A stretch of DNA of 64,000 nucleotides from Cinclus cinclus (Eukaryota > Chordata > Aves > Passeriformes > Cinclidae): NCBI RefSeq assembly GCF_963662255.1, contig NC_085050.1, forward strand, positions 21,810,131-21,874,130. Reading direction: 5' to 3'. This document shows, piece after piece, positions 36,076 to 48,220 of the stretch (positions within the stretch are counted from its first letter, which is position 1; the number at the start of each line of letters is the position of its first letter). Position numbers and translations under genes: made by a program. Below the pieces are notes generated by a model, which was not told the DNA's origin, made no database searches, and worked only from the letters and a program-made list of their open reading frames with translations.

Positions 36076-38963
36076 GAGGCTGAGTGCTGACTGCACAGAT
36101 CTGTCTCAGCTTGGTGGTAATTTTGGACTCCTTTCCCTTTGTGGCATCACCTCTTACTGAAATTGTATCAGACTAGTTGCTGCACACATCTACTTTTATA
36201 TCTGAGAGGATCAGAGGTTCTGCACAAAATTTGCAAGAGCCAACCTCCCTGTCTCTCCATTCCATATCTTTAATACTTTTATAGTAAGATAGATGTTTGT
36301 TTACCTAGGGACAGTAGACATTAATGTTGCAGCAAAAATCTGGAAAGTCCTCAGCTTTTCCTATTTTTTTGCTTGTTTTTGTGTTTGGTGGGTTTGTTTT
36401 ATTTTTTTAGATTCCTAACTGATTCTTCTATATTGTCATCAATGTATCAACTGCTATTTAGAAATCTCTGCAACTAAATCATGCTATCAAAATTTTCAGA
36501 TAATGTCTTAAGATAAAAACACTAAGAGAGATATGGATTTATCTTTTCCAGCATTACTGTGTGAGATTGGTTTCATTTCTGGCATATGACAAAGAGCCCT
36601 GAAATATTTAACAGAATCTTAACAATTAAGCAATATGGATTCAGAAGCTTTTGCTATAGGACAGAAATGACTGTAAGCTTACTTCAGCTATTCAGGAAAA
36701 TTAGTACAAGAATATTACATTTTTCTTGATATTTTGACCCATCTGCAAGACAAAATCTTTGTTCTTTTAATTCTTTTGTTTGGAGAGAAACTATGCAGGA
36801 AGAATAATAAAATGAAAGATAGCTATATCTGCTAGTTAGTATCCAGACAAAGCATGAACTAATTTGGGGACTCTGAACACTGTAAGTCAGGTGACGGGCA
36901 ATTTTTGTGCTGTCAATAGAATAAATACTTCTGTTACGTGTAATTTGTGTCTCTGTCTTCCTGTAAAACCCATGAGTTTCCAGTAGCAATTGTGTCTATC
37001 TTGGCAGTCTCTTTACTTTTATTAAATCTTGTTACTAGGGATTGCTATTTTTGTTTGCTATTATTGTCAAAAAGTGCATTACTATTTTCTCTGAAATTCT
37101 TATGAATCATTACACTTACAAATAGCACAGTCATAGTGTTCTAGCTCTGAAAAATCTCTAAATATTCTGTACATCTTTCTCAAATTGTTGAACTGTTCAC
37201 TTGCATTTATTAAAAAATGCTTCCAAGAAAAATGTTTTGCTGCACAATAATCAGTAGGTATGTCAGCTATCAGATGTGACCTTTCAGTTCTTGCTTTGTT
37301 TAACCCAGTATGTCTATCCTGGCTGTGGGATTCAAAACAGTAACAATATCTGCTAAGCATCCAAAGAGCAAATATTTGCTTTCACTCTACAAAATTCAAG
37401 AGAGAAGTAAAGGTAAATATGCTACATGTATGCCAGTCTGACTAAAATATCTGACTGGGATATGTTTTTCTAAAAACTCAGAGAAGAAAACAAAAATAGG
37501 GACTGGTACCAGAATACCAAATGAGGCACAGTTTTTAAAAACATATAAATGGATTTAGGTATAAGGATCCATTTGCAGTGATCTTACTCCCACAAATTAA
37601 TTTAGACACAATATAAATGTTGCTTTTAATCCAAGCTTGTAAGTTTTTAAGGTTTTAAGGACATAATTTTCCCCACTAACAGATACTGTTTCTTGGTTTA
37701 AGTCAGAAGCACTTACTTTGAAAATTCATCAGAATTTTAATTAATTAATAAAAACTAATTTAAAATTATTTCTATTTCTCTCCACAATTTCTGCACCAAA
37801 ACAAAAATATGACATTGAATAACCTTATCCCCTTCAAAGAAGAGCACACTATTGGGTTAAGCTTAATGGAGGAAAAAAAAATCCCTGAAGAAACATACTA
37901 AAGTCTTATTTGTTTCATAAGGTTAAGTTCCAGATGGTAGAAAAAAATAGCTTTAGCAGTAGGAAAAATGCACTGAGCAGTTATGTCTTGCTAGCCAGAA
38001 TTCTTCATCCACCTGGAATATCCGAAAATACTTTGGATTTGCAAGAATATGCACACCAAATAAATTAGAGCAGTCCCTGCTCTCTGTAATCCTTCCTCAC
38101 AGATACACAGACAATTTGAGGCATAATAGCCATTTCCTAATTATTCTGTAACTGTTTCTATTTAGAGCACTCTGAGAGGCTCTGCTCTTTCTATGAGAAA
38201 CATATTCAAGCCATATCATCCCATTTACTAAGAGGCACTGCTGCCAAGATCCAGGCACGCAAAGCTCCTCCCTGTACAGTCAAGAACATTTTTAGGACTA
38301 ATATTTTACCCTGCCTGAGGCTATCGGGAAAGGATATGAGGAAACACAACAGTAGCCAAAGATAAGAAATTGAGTAAAGGTGATGATGGCTGAAATAGTG
38401 ATTGCTGCTAAAAAGTCAATGGATGATATTCTGAATCTTAGAGCTTTAGACTGAAAAATTTAGACAGCTAAACATTTTCTAAGAAGAAGATGATTCAGTC
38501 TTAAAAGTACCTCCCACAAAGTGCAGTCCAAAGCACAGAGGAATAATTGGTTTGGCAGAGCAGGACACACCCTACACTTGAGAGAAAGAAAGGGACTTAG
38601 GCGAATAGATTAGGCATTTTTTTCTGTGGCATGCAACACCTCTGAGTGAATAAATACTGGGTTTCTGTTAAGTGTTTTTAATATGTTCTTCTGAATTAGC
38701 CACTTGTCCCAGAAGCCTGGACAAAATATCCTGCCTTATAATCTGATTCATTTTCCAGGGCCTGGCACAGGAGCAAGTCAGGGATCCCCAAACATTCAAG
38801 TGCAGGATCACACAGGACTTTGGTGTAATCCTGCAGTTTGCAGGTAGGGTGAAAGGCTGCTTATTGTCCATGGAATTTGGGCAACCCAAGTAAAGGTCAT
38901 CACTCTGCACTACATAATTAGGAATCTTAAAGCTATGGCACAGAGAAGGTGGAGACTGATATA

Positions 38964-38987
38964 GGTAATGTCATGTCTGACATTACC
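38964..38987. repeat. Perfect 10-bp-stem hairpin with tetraloop
   Basis: ggtaatgtca and tgacattacc pair fully around the loop tgtc. No flanking extension. Confidence 0.85.
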
Positions 38988-39104
38988 AGAACTAGTAATA
39001 GAAACAGAAAAATCAGCAAGAGAATTTGCAACACATGTATTTTCCAGGAACATGAGTTATGATGTGTGAGGAAGAAACTCAGAGAAAAGACTGATATTAG
39101 CAAA

Positions 39105-39168
39105 CAAGGGGTGGGGATGAGGGGAAGAGAGTGATGGAGGGAAAAAAAGAAGGAAACAGAGAAGCAGA
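39105..39168 (+). repeat. Purine-rich tract
   Basis: A nearly pure A/G run with G clusters (about 39107-39137) followed by an A-rich part. Such tracts can form triplex or nuclease-sensitive DNA; no other role is visible. Confidence 0.6.
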
Positions 39169-42100
39169 TTGAAATAATGCATAGCTATGCTTTTACACAC
39201 ATAAAGTGTATGCATGAAATGATAAGCAAAAATCCTACTGGAAATGAATGTTTGCACATAACTCAAGATCACTCATGGAAGACATTCAAATGGATTTCAA
39301 ATATGGAGACAGCACTGACAGCATTACAAATCCCTGGAGGGTTTGTAGGGTAACCTTAGAGGGCAGAACTCAATCTCTTCCCCATATTAGTTTTTATTGT
39401 TGTGTAGGAAAAATTAAAAAGAAATGCAGAAGTTGAGAGTGAAATAAGAAAAAACATAAAAACATAAGATGGGAAATAGATTTCAGACTAGAAATAGACT
39501 AAAATAGGAAAATAAATATAAGCCCAAATACAGTAATCTACTAATTTAATATGCTACTAATAATATGGAAAAAGAAGAGGAAATATTCTGAAGTGAATAT
39601 AATCTATGTATATACTTATACACATATAAATCATTATATTTATTCAATCACTTCAAAAGAGAAACATGGTTTATTTGGTATATTTGAAAAATAAAATCAT
39701 AGAAGTAGCAACATTCCTAAGTGTAGGTCATATTTAGGTATCATTTAAGATACTTGAGCAAGACTTCACAAAGACTTACATTTACTATGTAATAGAGAAA
39801 CCACAGCATTCCAAGCAGTCTGATCAAAACTCATTTCCTTAAAGAAAGCAAAGTAAGAAATACTTTGATTTGAGGTTGCTAGTGCTTTCTGCAACATGCA
39901 GAAAGATAAGAATTTAACAAAGTTGTAATAATTCACAGGAATGGTCCTGGATTCAGCAGTATCACTTAAAGATCTATCTCCAGATGCTATAATTTCCCCA
40001 GATACTGTAGCAAGCTTAGATTATCTTTCTTGTTATGTAAAACTTTACTTCACTTTCTCTAATATTTCAAGTTGTAATACAGAAAGACACATTGAATTGT
40101 CTCTATGAGTCACCCAAGAGCCCTTTGACTCCTCTGTTTATTAAAATCACTTTTTCATCTCATGAAGCACACAGAAAAGGCAACATGCAGCCTGCAGAAA
40201 TTTTCTATCTGCTTTTAAGACTTACTAGGATTCACATATTTTCAGGGTTGCATACACATATTGGGGGAGTCACAATTTAACAATTCTTTCTATATAAATG
40301 TCCAACTGAAAATAACTTTTCCCCTTTAATTTTGAAGCTTTTTTCTTTTACTTTTTCTCATTTTCAGCACTTCCCAATGGTCAAAATCAAGTTGGACTGA
40401 GCATGTTTCTGGCAGCCTTCTGGCTTTGGAGACTATTTTCTGACAGATGTGAGAGACTTTTGACCTTTCAGCTTTAGAATGCTTTGTGATGAATGATTCA
40501 AACGTTCTTTTCTAACTTTTCTTATACAAATACATCAAAGTTCCTATTTGATGGCGAGAGTTTTATCTACAATGAAAATAAATAATTTTTTCCTATTTAT
40601 TGCTATTTCAACTTTGCTACACAATTCTTTATAGGGGAAAAAAAGAAAAGATCAGCTGTGACCCAGTTGCCAGTAACTATTATCCACAATACACCTATAC
40701 AAAAGCTCTAGCTGTTTCTGACAAAAAGTTTCTAGAAAGTTTTAACTAAAAGGAATAAAAAAAAAATAGAACACTTTAGGAAGCTGATCCTGTTCTGCTT
40801 TACAACACAGGCAGAACTACCATAATATATTATGCTGGAAGATGAGCACATAGGAGTGCCTCAGACCCGTAACTCGAGTTAAACTGAGTCTCTTCTACCA
40901 ATTAGTAGGCACATTTAGGTTTTATTTAGTCTAGATAGCAGTTTCTTGAGAAGGTAGTAAGGCTACTGCAATGATTCTTCTGTGGCATTCTCTCTGGGGT
41001 CATAGACTTGGGATAAACCCTTGGGCTTCTTAGAGTACAGTTTGGACTTGTTGTGGGCAGGACTTTGCACAGGTTTGTTCAAAGAAGCTATAGATTCAAG
41101 GCAACACAAAAAGAGAAGATAGGATTATTTTTGTGCACTATCTCAAAGGAAATCATATAATGGCCAAAATATTGGGTTTTTTTTCCCCTTTAATCCATAG
41201 CTGTGTTTCTTTAAACTAGCTGAGAAGATAATAAGTTTTCAGATTTTTCATTTACAGTCTTCTCACGTAATGCTTCATCTTGCAGTTCATCGAGGATCCT
41301 CCATATGCAGAAGCATCATCCTGTGGCCTGTGCACCAGCTAAATACTGAAACAGTGCTCATGTTATTGCTTCATGGGCTACTGGGAATCAGTTTGATTCT
41401 TCACTAAAACTTGGACAGACAAGAACTGCCCTGAATCATCTTTCATTAAAGAAAGACCCTAGGCACTATTAAAGTAGTAGAGAAGCAGTGGACTGCAAAA
41501 TCATCAGGAATGTAGGAGAAAACACAGATTCCTGTACAGGTTGTCTCACCCTTTGTTGCTTTAGAGTAGCAAATGGAAGGAAATATGGGATAAGGGGGAT
41601 GCTGGTATATTGCATGTCTTTAGAATCTTTCACCTTCTGTAATGTTTTACCTAGTTTTTTAATGAATATCTACACAAAGTCTATGACATGAAAAATGTTA
41701 GTTTTTGAAACAGAATAGAGAACTGACATGAAGAAACTGGCAGCTATGGCCCGAAATTATTCTTATTGTATTAATTGTTAAAGTCCCAGTATTATCTTCA
41801 TGACGTTTATAAGTCAAAATATTTAATAGTTTTACCTTTCTGACAGTTGCAGCAAAAACAGCTCCTAAATTATGTTTATAAAGCAGGAGAGGAGCAGAAC
41901 ATGTTGCACATGATACCCCCGCAGAAAAATTTGTGTTGGAGGACAGCTCAGGGGAGCCAAGCAGTTCAACTTCCTACTCAAAATAGGGCTAACTTCCAGG
42001 CAAAATCAGGCCTTGTCTACAGGTCCTTTGTACCTACACAGAGTTGGCATACACTTTCTCATTCAGGCCTGAAACTCTCTTATCTGAGAAACCTACTTCA

Positions 42101-42243
42101 CTGCTTAAATTATTCTCATTTTAAAATTTAGTCTCATTAAATGATAGACCAGTGTTTTCTCTGCACGTTATTTCTGTTTTTAAAATAACAGGGGAAGAGG
42201 AAAGATAACAGAGCAACTGATAGAAAAAAAATTACATATGGAA

Positions 42244-42742
42244 TTTTAGAATCATTTAGATTGGAAAAAATCTTTAAGATCACCAAGTCCAACCATAAAC
42301 CTAACACTGCCAAGTCAAACACTAAGTAGTACACTTCAGTTCCACAGCCCTAAGCACCACATCTACACATCTTTTAAATTCTTCCAAGTTTGGTGATTCA
42401 ACCACTTCCCTGGGTAGTTTGTTCCATTGCTTGCCAACCCTTTCAGTGAAGAAATTTTCATAATGACCAATTTAAACCTCCCCAGGTGCAACCTGAAGCC
42501 TGTTCCTATTGCTAATTACCTGGGAGAAGAGACCGACTCCCACCTCGCTACAATTTCCTTTCAGGCAGTTGTAGAGAAGAAGATCTCTCCTGAGCCTCCT
42601 TTTCTCCAGGCTAAACAACCCCAGCTCCCCCAGCTGCTCCTCATAGGATTTGTGCTCCAGACTTTTCACCAGCTTTGTTCTCTTCTCTGGACATGCTCCA
42701 GCACCTCAATGTTTTTTCATTAAATGAGGGGCGCAAAGCTAA
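42244..42742 (-). mobile_element. CR1 LINE fragment, 3' UTR and end of ORF2
   Basis: The plus strand shows the antisense avian CR1 3' region: 'tttagaatcatttagattgg' (42245), 'gtccaaccataaacctaac' (42287), 'aagcaccacatctacac' (42352), 'ccacttccctgggtag' (42402), 'gggagaagagaccgactcc' (42522), 'cttttctccaggctaaacaa' (42599) and 'ggacatgctccagcacctc' (42689). It is one of the best-preserved copies in the window. The terminal 8-mers are lost. It stops just after the 'tgaggggcgcaaa' segment. Confidence 0.95.
42472..42669 (-). pseudogene. CR1 ORF2 C-terminal remnant
   Basis: The 65-codon minus frame contains the CR1 ORF2 C-terminal signature [20 protein letters not shown] followed by RRLRRDL and, later, [12 protein letters not shown]. 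It represents the conserved tail of the reverse-transcriptase protein. The rest of ORF2 is absent, so this is only a fragment. Confidence 0.88.
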
Positions 42743-45700
42743 TATTGCTAATGATAAAAAAGTACATACCTTGGGCTAGTGTGCAAGTGTTGCACCAACA
42801 CATTCTTATGTTTGCCTGATAATAGAATGTATTTGCCATACAAATGCCAGTAGAACTGGGTGTCAGGCACTTAGCCACCAGAGGGGTAACTTGAAATTGC
42901 CTCAGGAAAAATAGCCAAAGAATTTTAGAGATATTATCAGCAGGGACACCTGCAATGAAGGATCAGCTTTTTCTCAGCTTTTTGGGGGTGCTGAGGAAAG
43001 CCTTTCTTATTCATATTCTTTCATCTTACAGATAGAAGATTCAATAAAGAGCAGTGAAAGGAGACCTGCTTTCTCTATTCAATGTCTTTGTTCCACTTCA
43101 GACATGAAAAAGGCAGATAGGTCCAGTGTCTTCTGCTACATTCCCTTTGCATTCCATTTTCTTCCAATTATTAAGATCTTACAGTCTTTTGACTACCTCT
43201 TGGTTGTTTTATTAAGCAAAGTACCCACAGGATCTGATCTTTAGCAGTCATGAATGATCTGGGAAAGAGTGAGCAATGCTTTAAAAACCTTTGCAGATAA
43301 TATATTTTAAAATTAGCAGTCAACTGTAAAGCATATGGCAATCCTGAGCACCCACATAAGAAATTGCACACAGAAAATTTCACATCAAGGGGGAGAAATA
43401 CCTCTAAGTAAAAAGACAAAACTAACTAAAAAAAAAAAAAGGCCATGACCTATCTCTGCCTCTTATAATCTTTATATTGGAAATTGCACTGAAGCTTCAG
43501 CTGTATAAAGGTTAGTGACATTTCTTCCATTGATAATATTGAAAAGAAGTTAAACTTCTGAGTCTGAGCTTCAACTGACATTTTATGCCTTTGATGCTTT
43601 TAGTCCATTTAAAGTTTAGTACATGACATGTGACACAAGAGAGTCCACAAAATGTGCTTCGAATTTGATTTGCATTGTTTTCTGTCATTCAGAAGTTGAA
43701 ACAATTAAATGCTAGCATATTTAGAGCTAAAGCTTCCTTTCTGTAAAATGTATAATTAAATTGCTGCCCTTATTACCTCTGCATTTGTTGGTTGCTACTT
43801 TTCTACAGCATAATCCTTCAGGTAACACCACTATTTTTTTTTTCTGTTACTTTTCTGCTATATTAAAACTATTATGATCTCTTTTTATCAGTGCATTTCT
43901 TAAAGTGTAGTACTTATGTTTCACTTGACATATAAAAGTCAGGAAAATAATCATGCATACAATAAATATGTTAGGTCTTTTTAATGTCCTGACTTTAAGC
44001 TGGTTTAAACTAATAGATTTCTATAGCAGTTCATATAAGCATTATTTTTCAAATTAGTTACTAGATTTCATAAATATTTCCCTGAACACCAAAAATATTT
44101 TACAACCCAAAAATAGGCTAAAATTCCAGGCTCCTAACAGAATTAGATGTGTCAAGTCTCATCAGACTCCTGCAGAAGTGCTCAGAGCACAATTCCTACA
44201 AGCAGAGCAGGATATTTCTTACAGATGATGGGCCATGCTGCACTTTTTAGTCAGTTTTCTGGCTTCTTTACAAGTATATTATTTCCTCCACTAAATCCCT
44301 GGTTAAACCTCTGTGAAGGTCACCTTTAAAATCAGGATATAGGAAAGCTGAAGGGGGATCTTCCACACAGGACCACAGAGCCTCCGAATATTTTTTTAAG
44401 TGAATGGGTTCTGTCTGACTATAATTTTCTACATTTCTTTAATGAAAGCATACAAGTTAGAATATATAATTTCAAATCTATGATCCTAAGTGTCAAAGAA
44501 AATTAAGTTGTGATCCAATGACCAAAGTCCTGAAAATAAAAATTAGTAATCGGATGAAAGGCATTTAAACTCTAACAATCACATCAAATTGGGAGGCTGC
44601 AGGTATATCTAATTTCTCAAATAAAGTTGAGAGAACAGAGGGGAAAACAGATTCTCACATTATTCACAAATGTTAGAGTGCACTCTGACTGACAGAAGCA
44701 ATTATCTTCTGAGCACTAGTAATTTTTGAGGAAATGCTATTAAATAATTATTCAAAGATATTTTAGGAAAATAAACAGAACTTCAGTTGTTGGGGGTTTT
44801 GTTTGGGTTTTTTATGAAAACAGAATATTTTTAAGGAATCATGATCTAACGGTTTTAAAGACCATGTAAAATAAATCAATATTGCTCTTGTACTAATTTC
44901 CACAGAAGAAAATGAGATGCAGTGACTTTTCAATATATATGAAAATAAAGGGAGAGGATGAGAATTACTCATTAAATATTCCCATACTAGGCAATCCCAT
45001 TATCACAATCAGCAAAGAAGGTGGACCTCTGTGCTTGATTCTTCAACAGAGTACTTGCAGGTCTTCCACTGGTGTACAAATATAAGTGCAAAATAAAACT
45101 AATGTACTCTACAATTCTGTAAGCAAGAAAAGTTCTTTAAACTACAAATAGTACTTTCTAGAACTGTGGCTTCAAGGAGTCATTCTCTGTGTGTGCAGCT
45201 AAAAATATTCTTCATTGAAAGCCAGGACAAGGGAAGGCTGATTAATAACACAAGCTTCCAGAACTCTTCAGCATGCAAGTTACACAAGACACTTATAGTT
45301 CCTCTCTACTTATCTGAGTACTAAGTCAGATTGTAAATCCTAGGTACAAGATGGTATTACACTTCACACAAGAGGTAGTGAATGCTTCTGCCAGTATAAA
45401 ATCAGTGTAGCTAGGCTAAAAATAAGCAAACATAATAACAGAATAAGGTTATATGCAGGCAGCAAAGTCTATGAGATTTCATTCCTGGGATTCAGAAGTC
45501 AATCAAATGAGTTTACTACCTTTTATTTACACACAGTTTATTTCATCGACTGTATTTTTGTTTTTAATTCAACACTGCCTGGTGCTAGAGTTCGAATGTA
45601 AACAAAGCAAAGAAAAAGCTCTTTACAGGGATAGCAGGGAAGTAAGCAGACTGTCCACTGCAAGGAGCATATTTGTGAACTTCAATGGCATGCAAATGTG

Positions 45701-45960
45701 CAATGCTAAATGCTTGAAGGAGATCAAAGCATGATGAAGGTGGCAAAAATAGCTATGAATCTCCTACAGTTTGCCTGTTAAAACAGGCACTACAACTGTA
45801 ACTGTGGCAGGTCTGTTATTTAAGCCTTTGAGGTTCCTTGGTACGTAATTTTAAATTAAATAAATAGAAATCATCAATATTAGATGACCAATAACATTTG
45901 CAACTGTTACATTGGCACTTTTACAAAGCTAAATGAGCTCTTTGTGTATGATCACTTTAC
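42743..45960. other. Unique AT-rich non-coding DNA
   Basis: No gene or repeat family was seen. It contains short A and T runs (43427-43440, 43832-43842) and the spaced inverted repeat aaagtcagga (43935-43944) with tcctgacttt (43987-43996). Confidence 0.55.
43935..43996. repeat. Spaced 10-bp inverted repeat
   Basis: aaagtcagga and tcctgacttt are exact complements separated by 42 bases. At this spacing it is weak evidence of structure. Confidence 0.7.
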
Positions 45961-46025
45961 AAGGTTGGACACAATGATCTTGAAGGTCTTTTCCAGCCCT
46001 AATAATTTTTGAATTCTATGATTCA
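45961..46025 (+). mobile_element. CR1 LINE 3'-terminal stub
   Basis: About 65 bp: 'aaggttggacacaatgatct', then 'tgaaggtcttttccagccc', then a degraded terminus 'gaattctatgattcat'. This is the very 3' end of CR1, strongly 5'-truncated. Confidence 0.82.
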
Positions 46026-46713
46026 TCAAGTCACACACAGCAACTGTGGCAATGCCCATCCCCCCTAATAACTATGACAAAATCTGCTTAATTTGCTGTT
46101 ATAACATTTATTGGGCAGTATCCAAGATGCAGGTTTTTAGACAACTCTAAGACTGCTCAACTCAACTGCTTAGTCCCACAAAAAATAGCATCTTCCACAG
46201 GTAAAGGTGTATTTGTTTCAGAAAGCTGATTTAAATACGACATAAGTGACCATAACATCTCTTGATATCCCTCACATTCCCATTTCTGTAAAATTTGTAG
46301 AACTGTACTATCACATTTGGTGTAAGCTGGTTTTTCAGATACAAGCTTTACCTGACTCTTGCCAGAGGCAGCAAAAACATGCAGAAAACCCCAAACCAAA
46401 ACTAGCTGGAACTGTATTATTTCCCCACCACCACAGGCCTTACAGCTTTCCATAAGTTTCTTAAGAGATCATACTTTCAATATAATTTTTATAAATATAT
46501 TGTTGCATTTCTTTCTATCACTTTTAAACAACTAAAACCATTTCATATACATTTGTTTCCATCTATATTAAAAGAAAACAGAATATATCTAGGAGCCAAT
46601 ACCTAAACTGATCAGATGAGACTATTCCATCACAAAACAGCATGGTGAATACTCTCTCCCCCTTTTGGTCTACCAGGAAGCTACACAGATGCCACTGACA
46701 CCATGAAGCAATG

Positions 46714-46768
46714 CATTTCCATCAGGACTGGATGGATGGGACATCCATCAGGACATTTCCACCAGGAC
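46714..46768 (+). repeat. Three imperfect copies of a 13-15 bp motif
   Basis: Copies with core ccatcaggac (or ccaccaggac) end at 46728, 46754 and 46768. The spacing between copies is uneven, because extra ggatggatgg lies between the first two. Confidence 0.65.
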
Positions 46769-46910
46769 AGGAGAGGATGACTACTTGTGCTGTCTGTTTG
46801 TCTGAGAACCCTGTTGCTTTCACTCACCACAGGACAGAGAAGCCAACATGGCTGACAACAATCACGAGCAGAACAGAAGGAATAGGATTTACTGTCCTGT
46901 CATGGGGTAA

Positions 46911-46922
46911 ACACACACACAC
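46911..46922 (+). repeat. (AC)6 microsatellite
   Basis: Short dinucleotide run of six units. Confidence 0.9.
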
Positions 46923-47509
46923 AGAGCTGATTCAAGATCTCTGAATGTAATCTGAATATCTCTGAATGTAACACATTGCTGCTCGTGCTGCTACTTGGTC
47001 TTCCACCTGTGAACTACAATGAGCAAATAGTTCTGGGGGACTTACTCAGCTTGACCCATACAGTCCGAGACTGACTTAATTTCTTTTTGTGTTTCTTTAC
47101 AAAACACAGCAGGGGTGAAAAGTTTACAATTTCTATATCTAGATTTATCCATTAATGGAATTTAGTTTCTTGTGAAATGTAAGGGGAAAATAAATAAAAA
47201 ACACTAAAAAGCCCAAATAGAAACAGGTCAACACAGCAATAAACAAGTGAATGAAGAGTTCACAGAATGCACCACAGCACAGGATTCAAAGCTCATTCTG
47301 AATCCAGTCTAATTATGTTAACCAATCTTTGTAGCTCATGGCCAATGAGTTATAGCTAGTCATGGCTTGTTAAACCAGGTGTGGGATGAGGGAATTGAGG
47401 TGGACTGCATGTGGACCTACAGTGATTTCTCTGCAGTTAGCTCTAGCAGCTCTGCAACCTCCTGTGTGGAGGCCTGGCAGAACAAGCACAGATGCCACTT
47501 CTCTTCCTG

Positions 47510-48220
47510 GGATGTATTACCTCCATGTGCTCATTAGAAAAAAAAATATTTGCTACTTGAAGGCAGAGGGCCAGATGCAATGAGGTTACAATTTCATTTA
47601 CAACTGGTGCCCTTGTCCTGTCATTACAGGGCTTGGTAAATTCTTGCTCTGTCTCCTGTGAGCCCACTTTAATGACAGCATGGATGCAATGAGATCTCTT
47701 CCTCAGGCTAAAACTCCAGCTCTCTCGGCCTTTGTTCACAGGAGAGGTGTTGTAGCACTCTGATCATTTTTTGGGTCTTTCTCTGGACCCACTGAAACAG
47801 GTCCATGTCTTTCTTGTACTTGTGGGTCAAAAGCCGGACACAACTCTCCAGCTGGGATCTCACAAAAGTAGAGGACCAAAATTATCTCCCTTAACCTGCT
47901 GGTCATACTTATCTTGATGCAGCCAGGGTGCAACACCTGATGGCTCTCTGGGCTGTAGGTACACACTGCCAGCTCATTTCCAGCTTTTCAACCACTGGTG
48001 CTCCCCAAGCCCTTCTCCATAGGGCTCTCTCAATCCATTCATCACTCACTCTGCACTTATATTGGAGATTGCATTGACCCAGGTGCAGGACCTTGTGCTC
48101 AGCCTTGTTGAACTTCAAGAGTTTTTCACATGAGCCCAGTTCTCCAGCCTGTAACGTTCCCTGCAGATGTCATCCCTTCCCTCCAGCATATCAACTACAC
48201 TACTTAGCTTGGTGTTGGGT
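47510..48220 (-). mobile_element. CR1 LINE fragment, 3' UTR edge through central ORF2
   Basis: Antisense CR1 order on the plus strand: 'tgcccttgtcctgtcatta' (47608), 'cctcaggctaaaactccagc' (47701), 'cacaggagaggtgttgtag' (47739), 'caggtccatgtctttcttgt' (47798), 'cttaacctgctggtcata' (47891), 'ttgatgcagccagggtgc' (47914), 'ttgacccaggtgcaggacct' (48075) and 'cttagcttggtgtt' (48203). The inner boundary lies just before the reverse-transcriptase catalytic motif. The part before 47590 is weaker. Confidence 0.88.
47736..48118 (-). pseudogene. CR1 ORF2 remnant downstream of the catalytic motif
   Basis: The minus frame 47909-48118 reads MKFNKAEHKVLHLGQCN and then VSDEWIE, the conserved segment that follows the FADD box. 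A frameshift follows, and GCIKISMTSRLREIILVLYF appears in the next frame (47736-47966). The broken frame shows an inactive copy. Confidence 0.85.

Larger units (their letters stand above)
36076..42243. other. Unique AT-rich non-coding DNA
   Basis: No gene or mobile element was recognised. Notes: TAATTA-rich stretch near 37736-37765, perfect hairpin at 38964, purine-rich tract at 39105-39168, and an acceptor-like motif at 41257-41285. The 101-codon minus frame at 36684-36989 and the 94-codon plus frame at 41847-42131 have no recognisable similarity. Confidence 0.55.
46026..47509. other. Unique non-coding DNA
   Basis: It holds a small minisatellite-like triplication at 46714-46768, a short AC run at 46911-46922, and a repeated ctctgaatgtaa near 46939-46969. 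The 98-codon minus frame at 46157-46453 is not recognised. Confidence 0.5.
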
